This document shows, piece after piece, positions 1 through 10,834 of a stretch of 64,000 nt of DNA (position 1 is the first letter of the stretch; every line of letters starts with the position of its first letter). The translations under genes were made by a program, and so were the position numbers. The notes under the pieces are model-generated. The model was not told the origin of the DNA, ran no database searches, and was given only the letters and a program-made list of their open reading frames with translations. The DNA is from Apiospora phragmitis (lineage: Eukaryota > Ascomycota > Sordariomycetes > Amphisphaeriales > Apiosporaceae), in contig JAQQWL010000001.1 in the NCBI GenBank assembly GCA_038363925.1, positions 1,116,001 to 1,180,000 on the forward strand, in the 5' to 3' direction.

Positions 1-1082
1 TCGCCGGCCAGCCTTCTTCTTGGACTCGCTGCTGAATGACTCGGGGTCAGGGACGACGCCGGTGATAGGAACGACATCTTCGGGGCTAGTTCCCCAGGTA
101 ATGGTAGGAACAATCTCGCTGCCGTCGATCTGGACATCGATATCATACTTGGCGCCAGGGTCCGACTGGAGAGTCTTCCAGTAGGCGACAGCCTGGTCCC
201 ATTCGGCGGAGGGGAAAGGGGGGGCCAGGGGCTTGCCCTTGAGATACTCAAAAGTGACCTCGTCAGGGGCGACCATGCCAGCGCGGGCACCACCTTCGAT
301 AGCCATGTTGCAGATAGACATACGAGCCTCCATGCTCAAACTACGGATGACAGAGCCGCAGAACTCAATTACACAACCAGTGCCACCAGCGGTACCGATC
401 TGACCAATGGCATGCAGGACGACATCCTTGGAGCTGACACCAGGAGCCAACTCGCCATCGACTTGTATCCTCATGTTCTTGCTCCTCTTTGTAATAAGAC
501 ATTGCGTGGCCAGCACGTGCTCAACCTCAGAAGTGCCAATGCCCGTGGCGAAAGCACCAAAGGCGCCGTGTGTCGAGGTGTGGCTGTCGCCGCAGACGAG
601 GGTGGTGCCGGGCAGGGTGAAGCCTTGCTCGGGCCCGATGACGTGGACAATACCCTGGCGCTTGTCGCCGAGTCCGAAGTATGTGAGGCCGAAGTCTTTT
701 ACGTTCTCTTCGAGAGTCACGCACTGCAGACGGGAATCATCCTCCTCAATGAAGGTGGCAATGTCCTTGATGCCCTTTCGGGATTTGGTAGGGACATTGT
801 GGTCCGTGGTGGCGAGGGTGCAGTCAGGTCTCCGGACCTTGCGGCCGGCATTTCTGAGTCCCTCGAAGGCTTGTGGGGAGGTGACCTCGTGGACTAGGTG
901 GCGATCTAGTGATAACACGATGGTTATATTTCCAGCCGTCGACCTAGGTCAAGGGAGATTGGATGGGTTGCTGCCAACTTACCAATATACAACAAAACAG
1001 TGCCGTCCAGCTTCTCATCAACAACATGAGAACTGAAGACCTTGTCGTACAGAGACGCAGGTGCGCTGTCTGTAGCGGGCAT
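1..1082 (-). CDS. LEU1: 3-isopropylmalate dehydratase (isopropylmalate isomerase), 5' part, cut by window edge
   Basis: This enzyme interconverts 2- and 3-isopropylmalate in leucine synthesis, using an aconitase-type iron-sulfur centre. Exon 1 (1082-983) begins [20 protein letters not shown] and ends with a GTAAGT donor. A 77-base intron (982-906) ends in CTAG, and exon 2 (905 to the edge) runs open for the rest of the visible part. About 335 residues are visible. They contain the aconitase-family blocks TTDHN (about residues 66-70) and [12 protein letters not shown] (about 139-150), followed by the family's GTGCVIEF block. The cysteines that bind the cluster in this family should lie further downstream, past base 1, so they cannot be checked. 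The splice keeps frame exactly (G + AT = Asp). No frame break is seen. A consensus Leu3 box lies about 1.1 kb upstream, which fits leucine-pathway control. Fungal orthologues are also called leu-2 or luA. Confidence 0.93.
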
Positions 1083-2225
1083 CTTGAGACAAATGTATTG
1101 GTATCTCTAGCTTCCTTGCTATCTGTAATAAGTTTTGTAAAAGAGAGAAGGAAGGGTTGGAATAATGGATATCAGTGAATTACCCTCGAGTGGAAAGACC
1201 CAAGGACTTGTTGAAAGGCTGGAGGAGGTGCGAGGGGAGGATGGGCCAGAACGACAGTTGTTTCAAGTTGAACGGAAATGAATCAATTGGAAGCAGGGCG
1301 AGTAACCTTCATACTAAAATAGATATTCTCGGCTTCAAATCTTCGAGGCCTTTCAGACGCCGCAATCGGCCGCTGGAATGGTGGCTCCGACGTCGGGAGG
1401 GGCGTTTGGATTATTTTCGAAGGCTTGGTTGGAGATCTGGGCAACGTCATTGGCAATGCAGGCCTTGCCATTGGCCAACCCCACCCGCTGCGTGTTCCGA
1501 ACCTCCAAATTCTCCATCCTGTCCCATCCTTTCAGGTCGCCTTGGCTGCTTAGCGCAGAGACGGGGGAGAAATGTACTGTATCTGATCTTGGCCAGGATC
1601 CGATGCTGGTGATCCCTCACCCTTCACGTGCAGTGTCACACTGCGCCATGCAGCTCGTCAGGCAAGCAAAAAGCATACTGCCGAACCTGTGCAATCCGAG
1701 TCTAGCCGCTTACCGACTGGACGGCATTTCATTGGCGAACTCTATCATGCTTGGATTCGGGAATAGAATCTGCCGACACAGCATGAGGAAGAGGAAACAT
1801 ACTTCCTCTTGTTCTTCTTGATTTCTTTCCCGGCCAACCCGAAAAACTTGTACAGTATTTCCGGGTCCGCGGTGGACGTAGCTCCTTATATTAAATCCAC
1901 TTGCTGCGATATCTGGAGTTTCGAAGAAAAAGCCGGTAAAGAGCCAGTGGCCAGCGCCTATGGATGAGGAGGAAGTCCGGTCCCGCGGCAAGAAGACAGG
2001 CCCGAGATAAACCATTCGATATTAAGCCTACTGGTATAACACAACAGGAACCCTGATAACTACCTTCCCCTTCCAGTCGGTTTGCTTCCGATGCCAAAAC
2101 TCCCGTTTACCCGATCTCCTGCCCGATCCCGTCCAATCTCCCCCACTTCACCGGAGACTGGGCGCCGATATCCGGTACCGGCCATGCATCCCAACCTCTA
2201 ATCATACCCTCAGGTCGACGTTAAC
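1083..2225. other. upstream region of LEU1, no gene seen
   Basis: These 1.1 kb separate the LEU1 start from the 3' end of the next minus-strand gene, so they should hold the LEU1 promoter and leader plus the neighbour's terminator. Short open frames exist on both strands, the longest about 147 codons, but none has a recognisable domain or convincing splice structure. The one recognisable element is the Leu3-type box at 2172-2181. Confidence 0.6.
2172..2181. promoter_or_regulatory. Leu3-type binding site CCGGTACCGG
   Basis: The sequence CCGGTACCGG fits the yeast Leu3 consensus CCGGNNCCGG perfectly. Leu3 is a Zn2Cys6 regulator that senses the pathway intermediate alpha-isopropylmalate and controls branched-chain amino-acid genes. 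The site is about 1,090 bases upstream of the LEU1 start and 46 bases past the stop of the neighbouring gene. The match is seen directly. Use by a Leu3 orthologue in this species is inference. Confidence 0.55.
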
Positions 2226-5032
2226 CTACAAGTTGTGATTCACCATATAATAAACACTCCGTACGGTCTTGAAGACATGCACGCCCGAGGCCACGCCTAC
2301 AAGTAAAGAGACTCCCGCAAAGAGGAAGACCCCCACATCAGCCCATGTGCTCTCCTCTCGATGGCGTCTCTTCCAGAGCTCGCTCTCGCCATCGAACACA
2401 GGGCGCATAACAGCCCACCAGTACTTGATAGTCGCCCATGCCCAACTAGTAATTGCCAAAGCTATCGTCTGTAGAGTGTTCATAGCATCGTACTTGCGGG
2501 GCTTAGGCGGCGTACCCTCTTCGCCTTTTCCTTTGGCCTTGACCGTCACCTGCTTCTCCCCCGCGCCTTTCTCCTTTTTGTCGGGTGACTTGTCCTTGCT
2601 TTTCTTTACCGGCGTTTCCTTTGGAGGAGCTACCTGGGCTTTTGATGCTTCTCCTGTGACTGCAGCATTGCTATACGCGCGGCTCCTCGGACGGTGGCCT
2701 CGCGATGCTTCGCGTTTGACTGTGTTTTGCCGAGTTGATGTTTCGGCGGCGATGCAGCTCTTTGGGTTAAGCTGCTCTCTCCGTCCTTGTTTCTCGAGGT
2801 CCCGCGGGCTAGTCGAGACTGTGATCCTTCTGACGACTTTGGGCGGCGTATCTCCACAATCTTGGCCGATGCAGTACCGAAAATGGGAACCGAGCGGCTG
2901 TATGTGTGTCTCGGCGAGCCGTTCTGCATTGTACTGGGACGGGAAAGTGTCGTGCGGTCCTCTGCTCTGTTGGTCAACCTGCCGAATGGTCGAGGTGATA
3001 TGTTGTTCAAGCTCCGAGTCGCTGGAGCGTCGGTAAAGCCTGTCGCGTGTCCGTCCAGTTGTCCTAACATTGCCCCCGAGATAGGTTGGATCAGCAGAGC
3101 GTGAGCGTAGCCAGTAGTGGTGATGATGGGTGTGTAAACAGAGTCTTTGTTCTGGCTTGTCCCGTCCCTTCTTTCGATGGTCTCGATAATCTCGGTCGAC
3201 CATTCGACTGTGCGCTCGCCCTTTACTTCTCGAGGCATTTCGCCTGGGAAGGGCACTTCCTTCGGGGTCTTCTCCTTGTCCTTGTCTAACGATGCCCCTG
3301 CCTTGCTCTCCGTCTTCCTGCCTTGGCGAGCCCCCTCTTGGTTGCAATCCTTCGTGGGGTCTATCGGTCCCTTCTCGGTATGATTGTTTGCGCTTCGTGG
3401 TCGAGCCAGGTTTTCTACTGACTTCTGGGCTACCACCTCTCTGACGCTCACTTGGTTGTATATCGGCTGGCGGAGCATGCCAGCCTCGCCGGGGTGTAGG
3501 GCTGGGTGATGTTGATGCTCGTGCGTGTTTTTCGTTAGATCTATAGCCGACTGGCTTCGGTCCAATCTTTGGGGGGCGGTGAAGTGATTCTTCGTGGGCT
3601 CTCTCGACGTCAACTGGGATGAGATCGCTGTAGCTGCGGCGAGGGATTGGCTTTCGGGCCATCGGTCTTTCGAACTGCACCCGTCTTTCTGACTGGGCGG
3701 TGGGGGGTACCCATGGTTCACGTCTAGTGGCCTCTGTTCTGTCCCCGCCGTTGGGGTGGCTACGGCTCCCAGGCGATAATCCGGGATTATCAACCCATCG
3801 AAGTGATCTAGTTGGGATGGTAGATTGATCGAGAGCGATCTCTCGTTCTGTTGTATCATCAACGATGAGGTCACTGTAGCTCGGTGTGTGCCGAGCCCCC
3901 CTGGATCCGTGGCTCGGCGCCGGCGTCCCCATAAAAAATGCTTCCCAGCTCGGAGAGGATTCGGAACCTGACCATCAGCTTTTGTGCCGCTATCCACATG
4001 GTCTTGACCGGAAGGAGATACAGCGCGGCTAACTGGGCGAGATGGCGTATGGATAATGGTGTCTGCCGATGACTCTGCATATCGCCGTCGTTTTCGGAGC
4101 TTGTTGCCGCCCTCCTGTCGACGTGGCGGAGATAGTGGGGACGCCCTCGCCGGTTGTTTGCCTTTACCTTCTTTACGGCTTATACCGAACTCGTTCTCAC
4201 TTACATGTTCATCTGGCCCTGGACGATATCAGTGCTACTAGTCGAGTGTTTCAGCACGAACGTGCTGAGCTCACGGTTCCCAGACTCAGTGTTGGTAAAC
4301 GACTGGGCAATCGGACTCAGCCCAGGTTCCCTGACGGACGACCATTCTCTCCCGTGCTTCCTCCACCCCAGCGGCCCCTGTTGCTGTTGCAGTGCCGTCT
4401 TCGCTTGCTCGAGCTTGTCTAGCTTCAACTGCGCCTTCTCCATGCGGTGCTTCTCCTTTGCCCACCCCTCCATTCGCTTCGCATCTTCATAATTGCGCTC
4501 GGCCTGCCGTACGCGTTTAGTGAGCTTACTCATCTCTATCTTGGTTGACGGTGGCGTCAGTTCTGAGCTGACGCTGTCAGTGGGAGTCAATACGTTATAT
4601 TGACCTGTCTGTGGGTTGGCTCCTGTGACCCCGAGCCAGTCTCCACTGGCTTTGAGTTCGCGATGTTTTCGCTGACTACGCTGCTTGCGTCTCAAGAGAT
4701 GGTGCGTCTCCGCTGCAGATAAACGACGGTCTGTCTGCTGAAAAGGAGTCGGTGGACGTCCCGCGGCGGGGCTAGACTTTGGGCGCGTAGGTTCTGACCT
4801 GCGGGAAGGGTTGTGGACGTGATCTTCTTCAAGTTCCAGACGTCGACGAATGGGTAGGTCTTCTGCTATGTTCCAGTCTTTCAATGCCTCGGGGTTGATA
4901 CCAACGTCACGGTAGGCAGACTCAGTGCTCTTGTTGTCCAAGCTACGAATAGTGCCTCCTTGTTCAGGGCGATGGATAGGGAGGATCTTTCCTAGGAAAC
5001 CTCCGAACGACCTGGCCTTCTTGCGAGTTGGG

Positions 5033-5075
<43 letters not shown>

Positions 5076-5109
5076 ATTGGGGAGAACTCGCGTTCCCAGG
5101 CTGATCCAT
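2226..5109 (-). CDS. unrecognised low-complexity protein with two C-terminal membrane segments (one intron, frame-broken)
   Basis: I do not recognise this family. Exon 1 (5109-4205) starts MDQPGNASSPQY, runs into 14 asparagines, then RKKARSFGGFLGKILP, and has a coiled-coil-like stretch (KLTKRVRQAERNYEDAKRME). It ends at a clean GTAAGT donor (4204); the acceptor, roughly 4115-4165, is not fixed. The rest is Ser/Pro/Arg-rich. It is open in two overlapping frames, 3997-2630 and 3932-2226, and neither reads well throughout. Amino-acid texture and third-position GC suggest switches at an A6 run (3933-3938), a C5 run (3331-3335) and a T4 run (2725-2728). The motif SYSDLI occurs twice in one frame, with synonymous codon differences. 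The C-terminus has two likely membrane helices (around TLQTIALAITSWAWATIKYW and GVFLFAGVSLLVGVASGVHV), so it is probably a membrane-anchored protein with a long disordered cytosolic part. Alternatively these could be two adjacent genes, 5109-4200 and about 3932-2226. Confidence 0.55.
5032..5075 (-). repeat. (GTT/AAC)n microsatellite encoding polyasparagine
   Basis: About 14 uninterrupted trinucleotide units in frame within exon 1 of the low-complexity membrane protein gene. They give a run of 14 Asn residues near the N-terminus and are probably length-variable between strains. Confidence 0.9.
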
Positions 5110-5877
5110 GGCTGAAAGATAGAAGAACCCTAATAAAGACAAAGATGGCAGAGGTTTGCGTGAAAAGCTTCGACACAATGGGCGATTGCATTCGTTACTA
5201 ATGCATGCGGCAACGGAGGATGAGGGAAAGTAATGGCTCCGGGGTAAAGTTTGAGATCACGAGAAGGAATCCTTGTACCAGCCATCTACCCCGGATTAGT
5301 AAAGAATACACGGAATAAGGAGTTCCTCGGCGAGCTCGAGGCAAACATCGAAGCTAATGTTCCATCTCCCAAGCATGCACCGTACTTGCCAGTCAAATAG
5401 ACTACACAGTAGGTGCTTGCTAACCAAAGTAACTCGCTTCACACCCGCTCGCTCCTGCCCTTTGCCCAAACATATGATTGCAAGCAGCCACAAGTTCCGG
5501 TTCCAACACAGGGGCCATGGGGCACTTGTGTGGTGGTAAGGTGTTGAGAAGTATAAAGAATACTCAAATAGCTTGACATAATACCCACTAACCAGATACT
5601 CTTATTCGAGGGGGCCGAATGATAGCTTGGCCGTGAAGAAACTCACATCTTCTGTAGATTATATCGATACTGCATAGGCATGCGCCTCGAACCAGGCTCA
5701 CGTCAAATCACGACGCAGGATGGAGTTCAGAGTAAGAAAATCCATGGCATTAGTAGATGGAGAGTGCGTATCTCACTCTGTATTGGTATAGAAGACAACC
5801 GCACAACGCCGATGAATGCTACCCTATGTAATCCCGCACTGCCATAATAGATCGAGCCTCTTGCGATCTTGTGTGCT
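5110..5877. other. intergenic region, no gene seen
   Basis: About 0.77 kb between the start of the low-complexity gene and the stop of NUR1, both on the minus strand. It should contain the promoter of the former and the 3' end of NUR1. Only short unremarkable open frames (up to about 74 codons) are present. Confidence 0.55.
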
Positions 5878-7361
5878 CTAGTAATTATTAAACATGGAGG
5901 GATATCTCTCGTAGCTCTTCTGCTGTGGCCTGGCCCAAGGATTGTGCGCAACCTGGTTCAACGATGCCGCAGTCCCTGTGCTCTTCCTGACACTCTTAAG
6001 CGGACTGCTGCTACGGTCTCGGGCCTGATAAGCCTGGAACTGTTCAAGCTTGGCCATCTCACTGTTGTTCCGCGGCGATCTAAACCCGAGGTCACCCAAG
6101 CTAGGGGCCTTCTTCAGGGGTGAACTAGGATGCGTGTGGATGCCAAGGTAACCCCCGTTCCCCTGGGTCTGCGTTTGGGTGGTAGAGGTCGTTGACACAG
6201 CTTGCGAGGGAGTAGGGTTCATTGGCGTGGGAAAGCCGGGAGTACTGCGCCGCATTGCTGATGGCCGGCTATTAGCACTGGATGTAAAGGCATCGCTCTG
6301 TCTCGACACCGCTCGCGGAGTGAACAGCCCCTGGCTTGGAACACCTCTTGTGCTCGGCCGAGCCGGCGTCACATCTCCGTCGGGGTTGAAATGCTTGGCA
6401 TAGTTGGGGTTGGGGTTTGTGCGGAAGCCTCGGCGCAGGACTGTGCTGGGAGTCCCAACTTCAACAGCCTCCTGTTCGTTCCCAATGTCATCTTGAGATA
6501 GCTGGGTCGACGCGTCTCTCACGGTAGGATAGAGCTGGGGGTGGACGAATTTGGTGTCGTACTCGTGCATGACCTCCTTTTGAATTATCGAGGTATCCTT
6601 ATTCTGCTGAGAAAATCTTGATTGCAGGAACCACATCTGACTTGATAGAATGACTTGCAGGAACAGACACTTGACAACGGTAACGCTGGGTCGGGGGTCG
6701 AGAGGCTCCAAAGGTAGGAAGATCCAATATACTAGCACATGGCCTGGACTGAACAGGCTAAACAGGCGCAGGCAAATGGGCAATGGATCCCACACTGCAA
6801 TCTCCCAGACATCTCGGGTACGATCCGGGTGAGCTCTCGATTCAGCGCTCTCGGGGCTTATCATGTGCGACAGGAAGCGCAGTGGCGAAGACGCCACTGG
6901 GGAAGACTGGACGCGTACACGGCTTGCCGACGGGGTGTTCTGTTCCTTTTCGACGTCGGCCTCGAACAGTCGGTATTTCCGGGTACGGTTCAAGGTATAG
7001 AAGGCGTTCAGCCCTGCGAAGCCTACGAGGAACCAGACGATCGTTCCGACCTATGCAGCGTATTAGCAACCAGATGAACAATTCATCTCGGACAACTTCT
7101 TCGACTTACCACGAAGACCACCCATCCCGAGTCGGTCTCATCACCGAAGACATCGTCTGAAGTACTCTTTCGTCCGGAGTTCGCTCGCGCAATCAGGAAG
7201 GCAAAGTTGAATGCAAGGCCCAACTGGGTGCCCACGACGTTGGAATTCCAGTCGCGTGTCTCGATCTCTTCGGATAGCCAGAGCAACAGATCCATAATAT
7301 TCAGCGAAGCCTTGACGCGCTCCATGAGCGGCCTTTTGCGCACCAGTCGAGCAGGCGGCAT
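5878..7361 (-). CDS. NUR1: nuclear rim protein Nur1 (Mug154 / DUF2418 family)
   Basis: Two exons, 7361-7110 and 7050-5878, are joined over a 59-base intron with a GTAAGT donor and encode 474 residues. In yeast, Nur1 sits in the inner nuclear membrane with the LEM protein Heh1 and tethers rDNA and silent chromatin to the nuclear rim; the same role here is inferred from homology. The N-terminus (MPPARLVRKRPLMERVKASL, then LLLWLSEEIETRDWNSN) and the block DVWEIAVWDPLPICLRLFSL are family hallmarks. Four likely membrane segments are visible: about residues 43-59 and 81-101, then LFSLFSPGHVLVYWIFLPL and VVKCLFLQVILSSQMWFL. The C-terminal half is Ser/Thr/Pro-rich, with repeated SPLK-like motifs that could be phosphorylation sites. 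It is divergent from VMA7 over about 0.6 kb. No frame break. Confidence 0.9.
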
Positions 7362-7987
7362 GTTGATGGTCGAGCTGTGTGAAATACTCCTGGGTGGTCG
7401 ATGACGGATGGTGATAGATGATGCCTGAACAGAGTTGCACAAACTCACAGGTCTAATGGGAACCAGCCAAATTAGTCCATCGATCCCAGTAGAATCCGTT
7501 GGTGCAACGTCTTTGACAAAGGGGGTGATCGGCCAATGTGGTGGTGTTGGAGGACAAACGTCGTCAGAATGTTCTTTGTTTTCGCAAAAACAACATCACT
7601 TTGTCGGGGCGGCACCTGCATCGATTGCTACATGTACCTAGGGGTCCACCACAACTGTCTTAGGCTGTTAGGTTCTTTTGCTACAGTGAGCTCAGGTGGG
7701 GGCAGGTGGGATGAGAACCCGCTAAACCAGCCCCTTGAAGCCTGACCAACAAGCAGAGCTGGGGGAGGAAGGGCCTTCCTTAGGTAAGCTCAACCTGCTA
7801 CAGCATTCCCGCTTTAGCAGCTTGACGAGAGCCAATTACTGACCTAGCTATTACTCGCCCGGAGATTGATGGATAAGATATAGGCTTGCGATCAACAACC
7901 TACATACATACATACAACTCCCTCCACCGACACACCAACGAGGCTGCCCCAGATCCTGCGGCTCCCTGACACTTCCAAGTCATCATC
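7362..7987. promoter_or_regulatory. shared divergent promoter region, NUR1 / VMA7
   Basis: These 626 bases lie between the two start codons, on opposite strands. No clear TATA box or named operator was recognised. Pyrimidine-rich and ACATACATACATAC stretches occur just upstream of the VMA7 start. Confidence 0.5.
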
Positions 7988-8583
7988 ATGGCTTCCACAG
8001 CAGACTACAAGGACAGACAATTCCTTGCCGTCATCGGCGACGAGGTATGGGAACGAGAACGAGCGACGTCATGCACCACCACACCTCCAGAGCTCGCACA
8101 CATCTAATGCTAACCAACCCTCCCAAAGGACTCGGTCACTGGTCTCCTGTTGGCAGGTATCGGCGTAAGTGCATATGTCTTCACTTCAAAAGCCTTCTTA
8201 TGATTGCAACTGGCTGATGTATCGACACGAACTACAGCATGTCACGGACCCGCCCGACTCGCAGAAGAACTTCCTCGTCGTAGACAACAAGACGGAGACG
8301 TCTGCCATCGAGGCCGCATTCGAGTCCTTCACCGAGCAGCGCAAGGATATCGGCATCGTCCTGATCAATCAACATGTCAGTCCACTGATTGACCGAGAGC
8401 CCAAGGGGCAGAAAACGGAGTGCTGACCAGCTACTTTTGCAGATCGCCGAGAAGATCAGGCATCGAATTGATACGTACACAGCAGCTTTCCCTACAGTTC
8501 TGGAAATCCCCAGCAAAGAGCACCCCTACGACCCCGAGAAAGATAGCGTACTGAGAAGAGTGAGGAGGTTGTTTGGAGAGTAA
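7988..8583 (+). CDS. VMA7: V-type ATPase subunit F (14 kDa)
   Basis: Four exons (7988-8044, 8129-8164, 8238-8375, 8443-8583) encode 123 residues, close to the usual fungal size. Subunit F is part of the central stalk of the V1 sector, which couples ATP hydrolysis to proton pumping into vacuoles and other acidic organelles. The exons read [19 protein letters not shown], then [12 protein letters not shown], then [20 protein letters not shown] and onwards, ending RRVRRLFGE. The pattern IGDED...TGLLLAGIG and the block [19 protein letters not shown] are typical of the family. All introns have standard donors (GTATGG, GTAAGT, GTCAGT) and end in AG, and the reading frame is continuous. Exon 2 is only 36 bases. 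Confidence 0.96.
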
Positions 8584-9057
8584 GCTGGACGGGTATTCTT
8601 TGATCAAAGGGCGCACGTTGTATCAGTATTAGTGGTATGGGTGACTTCACTGGGAGACAACATTGCTCAACACTACACGTCGTTTCCGGAATTCAGCTGC
8701 GTACTTGAGTGTCATTTTCAGACCGTGCATGGAGGGCATGGGAAATAGCATCCTTTCTATCAGGCCTCGAGACAAGTTACGACTCTTCTAGAATATCAAT
8801 ATCTGTGCATTGCTTGTACATCTCTGATCTTGTCCATTACACCCGTCAACACAAAACATCAAGTACGGCATCGAAAAGCCAAACAAACTCAGGTCTGAAA
8901 GCAATAGAGAGCAGTAATAGAATTCCATTATTCCCGGTCAAACAGTGCCTGAAAACAAATATGCTTAGATGCCAATCCTCGTCGACTTCGTCGTGTCAAG
9001 CTGAAACAACACCACGGTGCTTGCCGCGTGGTGGAAACGTTCTGCTGTCATCGTAAT
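8584..9057. other. convergent 3' intergenic region, VMA7 / NPC2
   Basis: 474 bases between two converging genes, expected to hold both transcription end regions. A 115-codon open frame on the plus strand (8709-9056) has no recognisable feature, and I treat it as chance. Confidence 0.5.
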
Positions 9058-9767
9058 CTACAGCTCATTGCTCTTGCTTCCACCAAACTGCACGGTAGCC
9101 TCGAGGCAAGTGATGGGCTTGTCATCGGCGTTGAGGACCTCGGCATGGACAGTGTATTTTCCCTGTTTTAGATAGTCAGTTACACGTACGAAGCACAAAA
9201 GGCGGGAGCGGAAGAAGGGGTGGGTCAACGTACGGGGGGCACTTCTTTGGGAATCTCGACCGACTTGGTAATGCTGAGGACGCCCTTTTCAATGGGGCAC
9301 TTGAGGTCGGCCTTGTCAGTCTGCTCGCAAAGATCGACCTCCTGGTTGATGAGGCGAATCAGACCGTACTTGACTACGAGGTTAATGTAAGCGCCTTCAA
9401 GAATGGGCTCGTAGACGGTTCCGGTGGCCTTGATCTCCAAGGTAGAGCCCCTGCATTAGTGAGCAGAAATGTTAGCCTCAAGGTTTACATGGAGTGCATC
9501 GCCGTCAGCTTTGCGTGGCGCATGATGGGCTGGATTGGGGGATCATTCGCTGGGCCGCACATACGCCTCGGGAGGGTTAGGCGACAGGTCAACTGCCGTG
9601 ATGGAGACAATATCGCTGGTGTGCTCGGCGTTGCAGTAGACCAGCGGGTTGGAGCCCGGGACGCTGGGCTTGTCGTCGGCGGTCTTGACATCCTGCGAGA
9701 AGAAGCCAGGCAGGGCGGAGGCAGCCGAGGCGCAAGCGGCCAGGCAGGTGGCAGTAGTGAATCGCAT
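9058..9767 (-). CDS. NPC2: Npc2-type ML-domain sterol/phospholipid transfer protein
   Basis: Three exons (9767-9565, 9450-9234, 9162-9058) encode 174 residues, the normal length for fungal PG/PI transfer proteins of the ML (MD-2-related lipid-recognition) family. Npc2 binds sterol or phospholipid in the vacuolar lumen and hands it to membrane Npc1. The N-terminus MRFTTATCLAACASAASALP is a signal peptide. The mature part has the ML cysteine pattern (VYCNAEH, VDLCEQTDKADLKCPIEKG, ITCLEATVQ) and the block GTVYEPILEGAYINLVVKYG. Donors are GTATGT and GTACGT. The second exon joins at GC + G, giving NPPEAGSTLEIKATG. It lies upstream of and in the same direction as CSC1's 3' end. No anomaly. Confidence 0.94.
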
Positions 9768-10834
9768 GATGAACTACTGATGGCGAGAACTTGGATGGAT
9801 ACCTAGGTGTCTAAGTGTATGTGTATGCGTGCGAGTGTTCTGGTCCAATGATGAAATTTGGAGTTGTCTCGGAGGAGCAGTTGAGGTGTATAAACAAATG
9901 ATGGAAGATGAATCAGCCCGTCCCTAGATCTTGCAGTGGACTGCGAGATAGTGATAAATGATAGCGGAGCATGCACTGTATGTAAGCCTGGAACGTTAAC
10001 AGTTTACTGACTGACCGCTGCTGCACGTGGGGATTGGATATGCCACAAGCAGTGTGTGCGATGGAGGCGGAGACCGGGCAGTGGACGTCATCTGACTGCA
10101 ATAAAGAACATGCGAGCCTTGGCTTCCGTTGGGGAAAAGAGCCACTAAGCCCCGTTCGGTTTGTTTCGCCTAGGATTGGAATCCAGTGGTTGGGGGGAGG
10201 GGATGTCCAGGCACGGGGCGCTTAGACTCGACTCCAACTGCCTGTTCTACTTGTACTCCAGCTATCTCGATCAGAAAGTGATACACCCTAGGTTACTTGT
10301 AACATCCAACAGGCTACAGGTATTTCAGGTTGGTTGTATTATAGCAAACCCAGGCCATTGTTGCAACTCTAGCATGCTATTTATTAAGATATCTTAAAAA
10401 GGTGATACTTGTTGTATATGCTTATTTGCATCGTCTTACTACCTAGGTAGGTAACCCAATCGGTTTGTACATGCTATGCAGGTACTGATCCAAGTGGATT
10501 AGGTAATTAAAGAAGATAGCTTTCAAAATCATCATGATCCGGTGTTGAGTTGATAAAATCATAAAATCCGTACACTACACCAACAAACAGAAAAGAATCA
10601 TGACCAAATTGCCATCGGTCGAAACGGGTATCAAACAATAAGTCATCCAATACTGCCATAAAGCCTCGTCCTTGCCGCCATCACGTATTAAAGGAAACTG
10701 CCTCCGCATTATAACTTGATACCAAATAGCATCTCGTCTCTCTCTACCATGAGGTAACCGTATACCCTCTATGCGCCCCATAAGCACTTTTGCAATCAAC
10801 ACAGAACGTAGTTCTGGTCCTCATCGGCAAACCC
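9768..10834. other. NPC2 promoter side and CSC1 3' region, no gene seen
   Basis: About 1.07 kb between the NPC2 start and the CSC1 stop, both on the minus strand. It contains a polypurine/TATAG-rich part near 10,320-10,530 and TACCTAGGTAGGTA-like short repeats near 10,440. No supported gene. Confidence 0.5.

Noticed and set aside
407..1036. Long plus-strand open frames opposite LEU1
   Set aside because: They are antisense shadows of a well-supported conserved enzyme.
5110..5178. Upstream ATG extending the low-complexity protein (MCRSFSRKP...)
   Set aside because: The extension is leader-like; MDQPGNASS is the more natural start.
10438..10455. CCTAGGTAGGTA-type short repeats, also near 14,140 and 25,670
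   Set aside because: Common low-complexity intergenic sequence, too short and dispersed to define an element.
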